Source: an uncultured Pirellulaceae bacterium
GTDB taxonomy: Bacteria; Planctomycetota; Planctomycetia; Pirellulales; Pirellulaceae
Assembly: GCA_937941455.1 (NCBI GenBank)
Contig: CALDHM010000055.1
Coordinates: 1-45,503 of the forward strand
Reading direction: 5' to 3'
Length of the DNA: 45,503 nt
Shown here piece by piece: positions 35,940-45,153 of the stretch. Made by a program: the position numbers and the translations under genes. Under the pieces are notes generated by a model. It was not told the DNA's origin, did not search any database, and saw only the letters and a program-made list of their open reading frames with translations. The first letter of the stretch is position 1, and every line of letters begins with the position of its first letter.

Positions 35940-36527
35940 TTGTCTCACTTGCAAATCATCAACTACCCGCATCCCACGTTGCGGCATGTTTCGAAGCCCC
36001 TAAAAAAGGTGGACAAATTGGTGCGCTCGTGGATTCAGCAAATGTTCGAGTTGATGTACGAAGCCAAGGGGATCGGGCTCGCAGCCAACCAAGTCGACCT
36101 CCCCTTTCAAATGTTCGTCATCAATCCGCAAGGAGATCGTGCCACCGGGTCCGAAATGGTCTTCATCAACCCGGTCATCAAATCATCGAAGGGCTCGTCA
36201 CGAGCCGAAGAAGGCTGCCTGAGCATTCCCAGCGTCTACGGTGAAGTTTCCCGGCCGGCCCAAATCCACGTGACCGGCTTCGATCATCTCGGCAACCCGA
36301 TCGACCTCGTGGCCGATGGGCTGCTGGCTCGCGTGATCCAACATGAATACGACCATCTCCAAGGAACCCTTTTCATCGATCGTATGGACCCCAACGATCG
36401 ACGAACCTTGGCCGATCGGCTTTACGAATTCGAGCTTGAGCTGCAAACCTTCCAATCCTCGGGGAAACTCGCCGACAATCGCGCCATCAAGGAGCGGATC
36501 GACGCGCTCGAACAACAGTACTGTTGA
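35940..36527 (+). CDS. def: Peptide deformylase
   Basis: Predicted 195-residue metalloenzyme removing the formyl group from nascent proteins. All three motifs are present: GIGLAANQVD (from G44), EEGCLSIP with metal ligand C93, and QHEYDHLQG with H135 and H139 as ligands and E136 as catalyst. I use the TTG at 35940: it gives the family-like start (M)SHLQIINYPHPTLRHVSKPL and has GGGAG eight bases before it. The longer frame begins at an ATG (35892) that overlaps a TATGAT promoter-like box. It is followed 27 bases later by fmt, whose product adds the formyl group. Confidence 0.93.
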   Translation: MSHLQIINYPHPTLRHVSKPLKKVDKLVRSWIQQMFELMYEAKGIGLAANQVDLPFQMFVINPQGDRATGSEMVFINPVIKSSKGSSRAEEGCLSIPSVYGEVSRPAQIHVTGFDHLGNPIDLVADGLLARVIQHEYDHLQGTLFIDRMDPNDRRTLADRLYEFELELQTFQSSGKLADNRAIKERIDALEQQYC

Positions 36528-36554
36528 CGATCTCGAGGGAGCTGACGCCGAACG

Positions 36555-37541
36555 ATGAACATCCTGATGTTTGGTACTGGCCCGTTCGCCGTTCCGACCC
36601 TAGTGGCCTTGCTGCGATCTCGCCATACGATCCAAGGACTCGTGACCCGGCCGATTGATGACCCTGGGCAACGTCGCAAAACGGCGGCCAATCCAATGCG
36701 GGATTTGGCCGAGCAGCAGGGCTTGGCCATTTTCGATCCGCCCGACGTCAACGCAGCCGAGTCGGTGGCAACACTGGCCGGGCTGGGCAGCGACTTGTTC
36801 GTCGTCTGCGACTACGGCCAGATCCTCTCGGACGATTGTCTCACCGCTGCTCGTCTCGGCGGGATCAACCTGCACGGGTCGCTCCTCCCCAAGTATCGCG
36901 GGGCCGCGCCGATCCAGTGGGCCATCTATCGCGGCGAGTCGATGACAGGCGTGTCGGTGATCTTGATGACTAGCCGCTTGGACGGCGGGCCGATCTTGCT
37001 CACACGCGAAATCCCGATCGGTCCCCGCGATACGGCGGTTAGTCTCGAATCGAGTCTGTCAGCGCTCGGCGCGGAAGCCGTTCTGGAAAGTCTAGATAGG
37101 CTTGAATGTTGGGACGGCGTCACTCCGATCGGGCAACCGCAAGACCCGCAACGCGTGACGACGGCCCGCCGACTCCGCAAGGACGATGGCTTGCTCCGCT
37201 GGCAGCGCACGGCGACGCAGATCGAACGGCAGGTCCGAGCGTTCACGCCTTGGCCCGGCGTCTACACCTTTTGGCAGCGCCCGCAAGGTGAACCGCTGCG
37301 CCTGATCGTCAATCACGCCGAAGTCGTCACCGAGGCGACGCCAGCCACGAGCGACGCGGCGCAGCCGGGACGGATCCACGCGGTCGCCGCCAATCGATTG
37401 CTCGTCGAGACGGGGCAAGGGCATGTGTCCTTGCTGGAGGTGCAACCCGCGGGCAAGAAGTCGATGCCGATCGACGCCTTCCTCCGCGGTTATCCGCTGG
37501 CGGTCGGCCAATTCTTCGTCGAGTCGCCGCAGCGCGGTTAG
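36555..37541 (+). CDS. fmt: Methionyl-tRNA formyltransferase
   Basis: Predicted 328-residue enzyme formylating initiator Met-tRNA with 10-formyl-tetrahydrofolate. The N-terminal hydrolase-like domain has MFGTGPFAVPTLVALL, the catalytic block INLHGSLLPKYRGAAPIQWAIYRGE (conserved Asn and His) and TGVSVILMTSRLDGGPIL. The C-terminal tRNA-binding domain starts near residue 205 (RRLRKDDGLLRWQRTATQIERQVRAFTPWPG). It forms the classical def-fmt pair. Its TAG overlaps the TAA of recG on the other strand (sequence TTAG), so the two genes share stop-codon bases. Confidence 0.95.
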   Translation: MNILMFGTGPFAVPTLVALLRSRHTIQGLVTRPIDDPGQRRKTAANPMRDLAEQQGLAIFDPPDVNAAESVATLAGLGSDLFVVCDYGQILSDDCLTAARLGGINLHGSLLPKYRGAAPIQWAIYRGESMTGVSVILMTSRLDGGPILLTREIPIGPRDTAVSLESSLSALGAEAVLESLDRLECWDGVTPIGQPQDPQRVTTARRLRKDDGLLRWQRTATQIERQVRAFTPWPGVYTFWQRPQGEPLRLIVNHAEVVTEATPATSDAAQPGRIHAVAANRLLVETGQGHVSLLEVQPAGKKSMPIDAFLRGYPLAVGQFFVESPQRG

Positions 37542-39640
37542 CCCACCGCACTCAATTCCAGGTATTTGCCGTAGCGGGCCGTCATCAACTCGCGCAATCG
37601 CAGATGCTCGGGCAGGACCAGTTCCGGATCGGCAGCAATCAAATCGGTGGCCGACTGGCGGGAGGTTTCCAATAGCCCTTGATCGTTGGTCAAGTCCGCG
37701 ATCCGCAGCGGCGGGAAGCCGGTCTGTTCGGCGCTGAACAAGTTGCCTGGGCCGCGCAGTTGCAAATCGATTTCGGCGAGTTGGAAGCCGTCTTGAATTT
37801 CCGCAAAGGCTTGCAGCCGCTGGTTGTCAGCCGCATCGTCGGAGGTGGAAAAAGCACACACGAAGCCCGGATGATGGCCGCGGCCCACGCGTCCGCGCAG
37901 TTGATGCAGCTGCGACAATCCGAATCGCTCGGCCGACTCGATGGTCATCACTGTGGCGTTCGGAACGTCGATGCCGACCTCGACGACACTCGTGGCGACC
38001 AGGACTTGCGTTTTCCCCAAGGCAAAGCCGCGGAGAGCTGTTTCCTTTTCCTCAGCCGATAGGCGACCGTGCAGGAGGTCGACGCGGAACGCCTCCAGGG
38101 GGCCATGGACCAGGGACTCGTACAGTTGCTCCGCATTGCTCACCGCGGAGCCTGGCGAGGTCTCCCCCCCCTCGGCGGCCACCCGCGGCGCGATCACATA
38201 GGCCTGGCGGCCCTCGTGAAGTTTTTTGCGGACGAAGGCCCACCACTTTTCGCGATTCTCGGGGGTCCCCAGATAGGTGTGCACCAGCGGCTTGAGATGA
38301 TCGGGGCGGATCAAGGTCGAGACATCCAAATCGCCGAACACCGTCATTGAGATCGTGCGCGGAATCGGGGTTGCCGTCATCACGAGATAATGCGGGTCGC
38401 GGTCGGCGAGACGTTTGAGCAAAGCCCGCTGATTGACGCCGAACTTGTGCTGCTCGTCGATCACAGCCAGCCCAAGATTCTTGAATTTCAAAGCCCCTTG
38501 GATGATCGCCTGCGTCCCGATCACGATATCGATTTGTCCGGCAGCGATCCGTTCGGCCAGTTGGTGACGGTGGCTGGTCGAACCCGTCCACGACTCCAGA
38601 CGGACTCGCGAGTTGAGCAACCAGTGACTCATCGTCTGCGTGTGTTGCTGGGCGAGGATTTCGGTGGGGGCCATCAGGACCGCTTGATAGCCGGCCGCCA
38701 CGCAATTGAGCATTGCCGCGAAGGCCACCGCCGTCTTGCCGCTACCCACGTCCCCATGCAACAAGCGATTCATCGGCACCGACCTGGCCATGTCGCGAGC
38801 GATTTCCTCGATCGCCACGGTCTGCGATTCGGTCAGCTTGAAGGGAAGTCGGCCGACGATGCGATCCCGAATTTGCGGCGTCATGACGATCGTCGGCGCC
38901 GTCGGATTCTGCTGCAGCCGATGCCGTCGTGTGGCCAACGCGAGTTGCAGGATAAATAATTCCTGGAACGCGAGACGTCGCCGCGCCGCCTCGGCTTGCT
39001 CGCGCGTCTCTGGAAAATGAATCTGCCGTAGGGCCGATTGAATGTCCAGCAACTCCAACTGCTGCCGCAAGGCCATGGGGAATGCCTCATCGATCAGCCC
39101 GACGAGTCGATCGACCGCCCGCTCGAGCAGCCATCGGAGTTGGCGCTGCTTCAGCCCCTCGGTCAAACCGTAAACCGGCAGGATACGCCCCGTCGGCACC
39201 GGCTGCTGCGGGTCGAGGATTTGGAACCGAGGCTGCACCATCTGCATCCGCCCACCCCGCGACTGGGGCGTTCCCCGCAAGAGCACCCGCTGACCACGTT
39301 GGAATTTTTGGACCAGAAAGGGCTGATTGAAGAACACGACGCGCAGGTAATGCTTCGCTTCCTCGACCAGCAAGTACAACACATGTCGCCCGCTATCGGC
39401 CACATGTTGATCGATCTCGCGAATCGTCCCGATGACCTCGGCGAGCTTCCCCTCTTGCAACTGCGCCAGAGGGACGATTTCCAGAAAATCCTCATAGCGG
39501 CGCGGGAAGTAGAACAGGAGATCCACCGCCTTCTCCAGTCTCAAGCGTTTCAGCGCACGCCCCATCGCCGAACCGACCCCCGGGAATTGTTCGACCGGTT
39601 GCCACAGTAATTGCTTATCTTTGTTTTCAGCCGTGGGCAT
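37538..39640 (-). CDS. recG: ATP-dependent DNA helicase RecG
   Basis: Predicted 700-residue helicase that remodels stalled replication forks and Holliday junctions. An N-terminal wedge/OB domain (about 20-260) contains the PVEQFPGVGSAMGRALKRL and FYFPRRYEDF blocks. The helicase core follows: Walker A HGDVGSGKTAVAFAAML, the DEQH box in VIDEQHKFGV, TATPIPRTISMTVFGDLDVS, and motif VI QLRGRVGRGHHPGF. The C-terminal RecG tail is present (RFGLSQLHQLRGR to GPGNLFSAEQTGFPPLRIADL). The ATG at 39640 is used; the frame opens with a TTG at 39655. It is convergent with fmt, ending in overlapping stops. Confidence 0.95.
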   Translation of the reverse strand: MPTAENKDKQLLWQPVEQFPGVGSAMGRALKRLRLEKAVDLLFYFPRRYEDFLEIVPLAQLQEGKLAEVIGTIREIDQHVADSGRHVLYLLVEEAKHYLRVVFFNQPFLVQKFQRGQRVLLRGTPQSRGGRMQMVQPRFQILDPQQPVPTGRILPVYGLTEGLKQRQLRWLLERAVDRLVGLIDEAFPMALRQQLELLDIQSALRQIHFPETREQAEAARRRLAFQELFILQLALATRRHRLQQNPTAPTIVMTPQIRDRIVGRLPFKLTESQTVAIEEIARDMARSVPMNRLLHGDVGSGKTAVAFAAMLNCVAAGYQAVLMAPTEILAQQHTQTMSHWLLNSRVRLESWTGSTSHRHQLAERIAAGQIDIVIGTQAIIQGALKFKNLGLAVIDEQHKFGVNQRALLKRLADRDPHYLVMTATPIPRTISMTVFGDLDVSTLIRPDHLKPLVHTYLGTPENREKWWAFVRKKLHEGRQAYVIAPRVAAEGGETSPGSAVSNAEQLYESLVHGPLEAFRVDLLHGRLSAEEKETALRGFALGKTQVLVATSVVEVGIDVPNATVMTIESAERFGLSQLHQLRGRVGRGHHPGFVCAFSTSDDAADNQRLQAFAEIQDGFQLAEIDLQLRGPGNLFSAEQTGFPPLRIADLTNDQGLLETSRQSATDLIAADPELVLPEHLRLRELMTARYGKYLELSAVG

Positions 39641-39816
39641 CGTGTTGCTCGTCAAACGAGGCAGGTAAAGTTCTAGATCGAGGCTCTAGGCCACTGGCGG
39701 TATTCCAGCCGCTGCGGCGGTTGAAGTTGCGAGTTTTCCTAATCCGCGGCCTTCACGAGGGGGACCTTGCTATCGTACGTCTCCACGGCTGGTCCTTGTT
39801 CAAGTTAAGCTATGGG

Positions 39817-39840
39817 GTAACCCGCAGCGTTAGCAAGGGA
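39817..39840 (+). repeat. REP-like repeat copy 2
   Basis: gtaACCCGcAGCGTtAGCaAGGGa shares the core of the copies at 15983, 39873 and 42977. It faces copy 3 across 32 bases, so the two can pair into a long imperfect stem. Confidence 0.65.
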
Positions 39841-39872
39841 AGAATCTTGGAACAAGCTGCCGGCGTGCGTCC

Positions 39873-39892
39873 CCCTCGCGTACGCTTCGGGT
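39873..39892 (-). repeat. REP-like repeat copy 3 (inverted partner of copy 2)
   Basis: The reverse complement reads ACCCGAAGCGTACGCGAGGG, differing from the 15985-16005 copy at only two positions. With the copy at 39817-39840 it makes a head-to-head pair like the BIMEs of other bacteria. Confidence 0.65.
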
Positions 39893-40315
39893 GTGCGATG
39901 TGCGGCTTCAAACCGCGAAAAAGCGACTTCGACGCTGGTGCTGCGGATTGCGATCCGCCCTGCGAAATCCGAGCCAGCGCAACTTCGCCTGCTCCGTTAC
40001 CGCCCAATCGCCTCGAGCATCAAGCGCAGGCAACGCCGCCTCTGCCGAACGGCAAGTCCGGAGCCCTGAACTCTGCAGCACTGCGGCACAACGGTTACCG
40101 CACGCCCATATTGTAGAACAGGACATCGATTAAAATACAGCCTGAGCCTATCCCATTGACCGAATGCAGATCAACAGCATGGCACCAGCGCGCGGCACCG
40201 AGCCACGGAGGTGCGCTGGCACGTGGTCCTGGTCGTGGAAACGTCCGCTAACTCGTTCCCGTAGTTGTCGCCCGACCGGCTCTTAGCCATCCGCGCCAAC
40301 CGACTGAAAGATTCG

Positions 40316-41131
40316 ATGAACCCAATTGAGCAACTTTTCGCCGATCTCCGCGCCGCGGGACGCAAGGCCCTCCTGCCGTTTCTTGCCGCCGGTGATCCCG
40401 ATTTGCCATTCACGGCGCGTCTGTTGCGGGAATTCCATGCCATCGGTTGCCACCTGTGCGAATTGGGATTCCCCTACAGCGACCCGATTGCCGATGGCCC
40501 GACAATCCAGTCAGCCTTCACGCGAGCCCTGGCACGAGGACTGCGCGTCGAGGAGATTTTTCAGATGCTCGCCACCGCCGTGCCGCGGCCACCCGCGGTT
40601 GCTATGCTGAGTTATGCGATCATCCATCGCCAGGGCATCGATCCCTTTGTCGCCCAAGCCGCCGCAGCCGGATTTGCGGGCCTGATCGTGCCCGATCTTC
40701 CTGCCGAGGAATCCTGCGAGCTGCGACGTGCCTGCCAAGCCCGACAGATGGCCCTGATCCAGTTGATCGCGCCGACGACGAGCCTCGATCGCGCCAAACG
40801 AATCATCGATGCGGCCAGCGGATTCATCTACTACATTTCGGTCGCCGGTGTGACGGGGCAGCGCAGCGAATTGCCCCCCGAGATCGCTGAGAATCTCGGC
40901 CGCTTGCGGCAATTGACCGACCTGCCGATTTGCGTCGGGTTTGGCATCAGCGAGCCCGCACAAGTCCATGCCTTGATCCCGCACTGCGACGGCCTGATCG
41001 TTGGTTCAGCCATCGTGCGGCGAATCGAACAAGGCTTGGCAAGGCAGCGAACGCCCGAGGAGATCGTCGCCGACATCAGCCGTTTTTGCGGGGGCTTGCT
41101 GCAAGCTCTCGAAGGCAAGCCAACACCATGA
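40316..41131 (+). CDS. trpA: Tryptophan synthase alpha chain
   Basis: Predicted 271-residue TIM-barrel lyase converting indole-3-glycerol phosphate to indole and glyceraldehyde-3-phosphate. The signature LCELGFPYSDPIADGPTIQ holds the two catalytic acids (Glu in ELGFPYSDP, Asp in IADGP). The phosphate-binding loops are present as YYISVAGVTGQRSELP and CVGFGISEPAQV...GLIVGSAIV. The ATG at 40316 gives the family start MNPIEQLFADLRAAGRKAL; an in-frame TTG at 40265 is less likely. No trpB or other trp gene is near. Its TGA overlaps the ATG of the sensor kinase gene (ATGA), implying translational coupling. Confidence 0.95.
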   Translation: MNPIEQLFADLRAAGRKALLPFLAAGDPDLPFTARLLREFHAIGCHLCELGFPYSDPIADGPTIQSAFTRALARGLRVEEIFQMLATAVPRPPAVAMLSYAIIHRQGIDPFVAQAAAAGFAGLIVPDLPAEESCELRRACQARQMALIQLIAPTTSLDRAKRIIDAASGFIYYISVAGVTGQRSELPPEIAENLGRLRQLTDLPICVGFGISEPAQVHALIPHCDGLIVGSAIVRRIEQGLARQRTPEEIVADISRFCGGLLQALEGKPTP

Positions 41132-42915
41132 GTTCATCCCGAGTTTTCCGAAAATTCGTGATCGTCTACTTGCTGCTTCACCTCAGCGCCGCGCTGATCT
41201 TTTTGTTCTTCGCCTCGCGATGGATTTCGTCCGAGATGAAGCAACAAGGGTTTCTCCGCTTGGAGATGGCCGCGCGGCACATCCGCCACTACTTCCATCT
41301 GTCGAAAATCTCCATCGATGACCCCCAAGCCTGCACCTACTCGATCGAAATGGGGCGCCATCTCGGCTTGCGAGTCACCCTGATCGGCACCAACGGCATG
41401 GTCTACGCCGACTCCGAATCCCCCGATGCAGTCTTCGAGAATCATGCCAATCGTCCTGAGATCATCGAAGCCAAAAAGCATGGCATCGGAAAATCATTTC
41501 GGATTTCGGGTTCCATCGACAAACCGCTCTATTATTTGGCAATTGGCTTCACCGAACCGACGACACAGGCCGATTTCGTCGAACCCTCGGGCTTCATTCG
41601 GATTTCCCAGCATCGCGACGACTTGCAGCGGCTCGAAAAAGGAGTGCTTCGCTACCTCTGGATTTCGGGCACCGTTCTGGCTCTGTTGTCGGCATTCTTC
41701 ATGTGGCGATTCATTCAGCGCGAGACCAAGCCGCTCGATACCTTCTCCGAGGCCGCACGGCGCATCGCAATGGGGCAGTACGATGCCGTTCCGATTCCCG
41801 ACGACCGCAACGACGAATGGCGGAACCTGGCCGACGCCTTTCGACATATGCTCAGCGAGCTATCGCATCGCGAGGCCAGCTTGCTGGCGAACTCCAGCCG
41901 CAACCAAGCGGTGCTGACGAGCATGATTGAGGGGGTATTGGCGATCGACGCGATCGGCGTGGTCACCTTGGCCAACGACGCGGCCTGCGAAATGCTGAAG
42001 ATCAAACAGGTTGATTTGCTCAATAGAAAACTGCTAGAGGTCATTCGCATCCCGGCATTGCAGCAGGCCGTCGAGGAGACGCAACTCCGCCGGATTTTTC
42101 GCTGCGTCGAATTCGAGACGGCCACCGAGCCGCGACGGCAAATCGCCGCGCGAGTTTCGGTCATGGACGCCGGCGTGCACCCCGGTGTCGCGATCGTCCT
42201 GCACGACGTCACCGAAATCAGACAGCTGGAATCGATGCGACGCGACTTTGTCGCCAATGTCTCGCACGAACTGAAAACTCCGCTGGCGTCTATCAAGGCC
42301 TATGCGGAAACACTGAAATTGGGCGCGCTCCAGGATCCAGAAAAAAGCATTCAATTCGTCTTGCAAATCGAAACACAAGCGGAGTTGCTCGACCAACAAG
42401 TCCAGGATCTCTTGACCCTCGCCAAGGTTGAATCGGGCCAAGCGATTTTCAATATTCGTCCGATCCCGATCGATTCGATCTGCCGCGACTGCGTCGAGTC
42501 GTATCAAGAGCTGGCGAAAAAACGCTCGGTCCGACTGACCTACGCAGCCAAAGCCGAGGGGATCATCGCCCGCGTCGACGGAAAAGAATTGCAGACCGTC
42601 CTGAAAAACTTGATCAGCAACGCCATCCGCTATACCCCCGAGTATGGTTCCGTCTCGGTCACGACCTACCGCGACGGACCCACGGCGGTCGTCGAGGTCG
42701 CAGACACGGGAATCGGCATCGCCCCCGAACACCAACCCCGCGTCTTCGAGCGTTTCTATCGCGTCGATAGCGCGCGGTCCCGAGAACTCGGCGGGACGGG
42801 CTTGGGGCTGTCAATCGTCAAACATCTCACCCAAAGCATGGGAGGCAGCGTCCATTTAAGCAGCGCCGTGGGTAAAGGAAGTATTTTCAAGGTCGTCTTC
42901 CCGTTAGCCTCGTGA
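41128..42915 (+). CDS. PhoR-like sensor histidine kinase (HAMP-PAS-HisKA-HATPase)
   Basis: Predicted 595-residue membrane kinase. Two transmembrane helices (about residues 9-27 and 170-192) flank a periplasmic sensor domain of about 140 residues. A HAMP region follows (RETKPLDTFSEAARRIAMGQYD), then a PAS domain (about 255-360, ending HDVTEIRQLESMRRDFVANVSHELKTP). The phospho-acceptor is H380. The ATP domain shows the N box NLISNAIRYTPEYG, G1 VADTGIGIAPEH, the F box FERFYR and G2 GGTGLGLSIVKH. The domain order is that of PhoR. No response regulator gene is adjacent; the gene instead overlaps trpA by four bases. The stimulus is unknown. Confidence 0.92.
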   Translation: MSSSRVFRKFVIVYLLLHLSAALIFLFFASRWISSEMKQQGFLRLEMAARHIRHYFHLSKISIDDPQACTYSIEMGRHLGLRVTLIGTNGMVYADSESPDAVFENHANRPEIIEAKKHGIGKSFRISGSIDKPLYYLAIGFTEPTTQADFVEPSGFIRISQHRDDLQRLEKGVLRYLWISGTVLALLSAFFMWRFIQRETKPLDTFSEAARRIAMGQYDAVPIPDDRNDEWRNLADAFRHMLSELSHREASLLANSSRNQAVLTSMIEGVLAIDAIGVVTLANDAACEMLKIKQVDLLNRKLLEVIRIPALQQAVEETQLRRIFRCVEFETATEPRRQIAARVSVMDAGVHPGVAIVLHDVTEIRQLESMRRDFVANVSHELKTPLASIKAYAETLKLGALQDPEKSIQFVLQIETQAELLDQQVQDLLTLAKVESGQAIFNIRPIPIDSICRDCVESYQELAKKRSVRLTYAAKAEGIIARVDGKELQTVLKNLISNAIRYTPEYGSVSVTTYRDGPTAVVEVADTGIGIAPEHQPRVFERFYRVDSARSRELGGTGLGLSIVKHLTQSMGGSVHLSSAVGKGSIFKVVFPLAS

Positions 42916-42976
42916 GTAAGGGCATTTGCCGGAACTCGAAGAACTACGTCTGACTTACGGCCAATCTCAAAACAGG

Positions 42977-42995
42977 CCCTCGCTTACGCTGCGGG
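42977..42995 (-). repeat. REP-like repeat copy 4
   Basis: The reverse complement, CCCGCAGCGTAAGCGAGGG, is the cleanest core of the family. Flanking bases on both sides (CTCAAAACAG before, GGCGGATGCTGGC after) match those of the inverted copy at 15959-16022, so the true repeat unit is about 55 bases. It lies in the gap after the sensor kinase gene. Confidence 0.65.
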
Positions 42996-43122
42996 CGGCG
43001 GATGCTGGCGGTTTCGGAGTAGGGCCCTTAACAAGATCATCGATAGAGCTCGCCTCGCATCATGGTCACCGCAACCGGCGAACGGGCCATGCCTTGCGGG
43101 ATCACCGCAGATCTTCGCAAAC

Positions 43123-43869
43123 CTAAACAACGGCCGCCGCCGACTCGATCGACCAGTGCGAGCGAATCAGCCAATAACCCAATCCAAAAATTCCGGCGTC
43201 CACCAAGGCGTGACTGATCCACGGAGCTGTCAAACTGCCGGAGCGATGGAACAGCCATGCCCAAAACGCGCCGCCCATCGCCACCCCCGCTGAGCAAATC
43301 CAAGTCGGCCAGGCCCCCCAGCCAAAAAAATAACCCAACACCAGCACGTGATGCAACATAAAACCAAGGCTAGACAACCCGACACTCCACCACAACGTCC
43401 AACGCTGCGCGCACCACCGAAACACAAACCACCGCCAGTAGTATTCCTCGAGAAATGAGTGAATCACCGCGTAGAACAGCCCGAGCGCTGCATATTTCCA
43501 TACTCGATCTATGCCCAGCCCTTCGATCTTCTCCACAGCCATCGAGCGGAGGGCTGCCTCGTGAGCTGATCCGGCAATCAAGGTGCCGTAAACTGCAAGC
43601 AGCGTTCCGCCAGCGACAATCCCGAATAAAACTCCCAGTGCGAGGTCCGGTGCCGTGATTCGGCGAGAGCCCTCCGAACGCCAAGCCAGTCTGAAAAAAA
43701 TCACCAGCGGCAGCACGAACTGAATCGTCTTGAGCAATCCATAAGCCCCTTGCTGGATCCCGGCGGGAGTCGCATGGAGTACATCGAAATAAATCCACGT
43801 GATGAATGTGGGCAACAGTATCCCGCTGGCCAAAACTTGCCAAAAATATTTTCGTTCGGCTACTCGCAC
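43123..43869 (-). CDS. CPBP-family intramembrane glutamic endopeptidase
   Basis: Predicted 248-residue membrane protease of the CAAX/ABI family with about seven hydrophobic helices. The three motifs are present: EEYYWRWFVFRW (EExxxR, with the catalytic Glu), LGFMLHHVLVLGYFFG (His in a helix) and SHALVDAGIFGLG (HxxxD, where many members have HxxxN). The start is a GTG with AGGTAGGT upstream. It converges on the sensor kinase gene across a 207-base gap. Bacterial members cleave membrane or lipidated substrates or contribute to immunity; the role here is unknown. Confidence 0.85.
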   Translation of the reverse strand: MRVAERKYFWQVLASGILLPTFITWIYFDVLHATPAGIQQGAYGLLKTIQFVLPLVIFFRLAWRSEGSRRITAPDLALGVLFGIVAGGTLLAVYGTLIAGSAHEAALRSMAVEKIEGLGIDRVWKYAALGLFYAVIHSFLEEYYWRWFVFRWCAQRWTLWWSVGLSSLGFMLHHVLVLGYFFGWGAWPTWICSAGVAMGGAFWAWLFHRSGSLTAPWISHALVDAGIFGLGYWLIRSHWSIESAAAVV

Positions 43870-44142
43870 GACGTACCTACCTAAAATAAAGGTACAGAAA
43901 TCACCTCTGCTTAGCAGTCCATGATCACCACTCGTTGATTATAAGTCGTCAACTCTTCGACAGCCACGGCTCACCAAGAAGAACAAAGCCCAAACACAAT
44001 AAAAAAAAGAAAGAAAAAAGACAGGCGTAATTTAGGCCCGCGAGCCTCCTGATCAAAACCCCTGTTTTCTGCAGCCCCGGAAAACCCTTCAGACGACGCA
44101 TTTTGACAAGCCAGATAATGCCTGCCCTTTTTCTCTTAAAAA

Positions 44143-45153
44143 GAAAAGAAACTCGGCTGCAGGCGGGCGTCGCTGGGATCGCTTGCCGAAGCGGCAAGTG
44201 TTTTTGATGCCGACCGGTTGCTGGCAATCATTGGCGAACTGGGCCAGCAACTCCAGCCTCTGTCGCGCGACAAGCGACTCCAGGACATCGACCTGACGTT
44301 GACGCTGGTTGATGGCACATTGCTGGCGGCACTGCCCCGCGTGATGGAAGCGTCGTGGCGAAAGAAAAACGACGGCAGCGGAACGGTCAAGTGGCGACTG
44401 CATAGCCAGATCGAAGTCGATCGATACGTCCCGACGCGCATCGATTTCACGCCCGATGGCGGCGGCGAGCACGACAAGCGGGCAGTGCTCGAGCGAACGA
44501 TCGAGTCAGACCGGTTGTCTGTGATGGATCGGGGCTATGCCAAATTCGCATTGTTCAATGCGATGGTAGCGGCAGGCAGCAGTTACGTTTGTCGGCTGCG
44601 CGACAACAGTGCCTATGAAATCATCGAGCAACGGGAACTGACCGAAGCGGACGTCGCAGCCGACATTCTCAGCGACCAGGTCGTGCGGATCGGCCAGCAA
44701 ACCGGCACGTCGCGGCCACGGCCCGATCATCCGATTCGGCTCGTCTGCGTGAAGTGTTCGCCGCACACCAGTCGCGGCAAGTACCAAGGTACCTCAACCG
44801 GTCCGGACAGCGACGGCGTGTTGCGAATCGCCACGAATCTGCTGGACGTGCCGGCCGAAATCATTGGTTTGCTGTATCAGCAAAGATGGGCGATTGAAAT
44901 CTTTTTCAGATTCTTCAAGCATCTTCTGGGCTGCCGTCACTTGCTCAGCCACAGCGAGAACGGGATCGAGATTCAAACGTACTAAGCGATCATTGCCTGC
45001 ATGCTGATCAGTCTCTGGACCGGCTGCAAACCAACCAAACGAACCTTCGAGATGATCTGTTTTTGGTTCAGTGGCCTTGCCAGCGAAGACGAGTTGATGG
45101 CCCACCTGGCCAAACTCCAGTTACAAGACGAAGCCAGTTCGCAAAGAAACTGA
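44143..45153 (+). pseudogene. IS4-family transposase remnant, 5' truncated and interrupted by a stop
   Basis: From about 44143 one frame reads KLGCRRASLGSLAEAASVFD, then on through LVDGTLLAALP (first catalytic Asp), VMDRGYAKFALF (second Asp) and YQQRWAIEIFFRFFK, which is exactly the IS4 Y(2)R(3)E(6)K signature with the catalytic Glu. A TAA at 44983-44985 interrupts NGIEIQTY*AIIACMLISLW; the same frame then continues as transposase to a TGA at 45151-45153. The N-terminal ~90 residues expected for the family are missing, since a stop lies at 44137. It is therefore a dead copy. The longest uninterrupted piece (44218-44985) would start at a TTG. No terminal inverted repeats could be identified. 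Confidence 0.82.

Larger units (their letters stand above)
39641..40315. other. Intergenic region with paired REP-like repeats
   Basis: 675 bases between recG and trpA, which are transcribed away from each other. It contains two facing REP-like copies (39817-39840 and 39873-39892). Open frames across it are explained by the repeat and GC-rich sequence and have no protein-like features. The promoter and leader for trpA must lie in its right part, but I see no clear boxes. Confidence 0.4.

Noticed and set aside
39721-40116. 131-codon plus-strand open frame between recG and trpA
   Set aside because: It runs through both REP-like repeats (giving VTRSVSKG) and has no protein-like pattern, so it is explained by the repeat.
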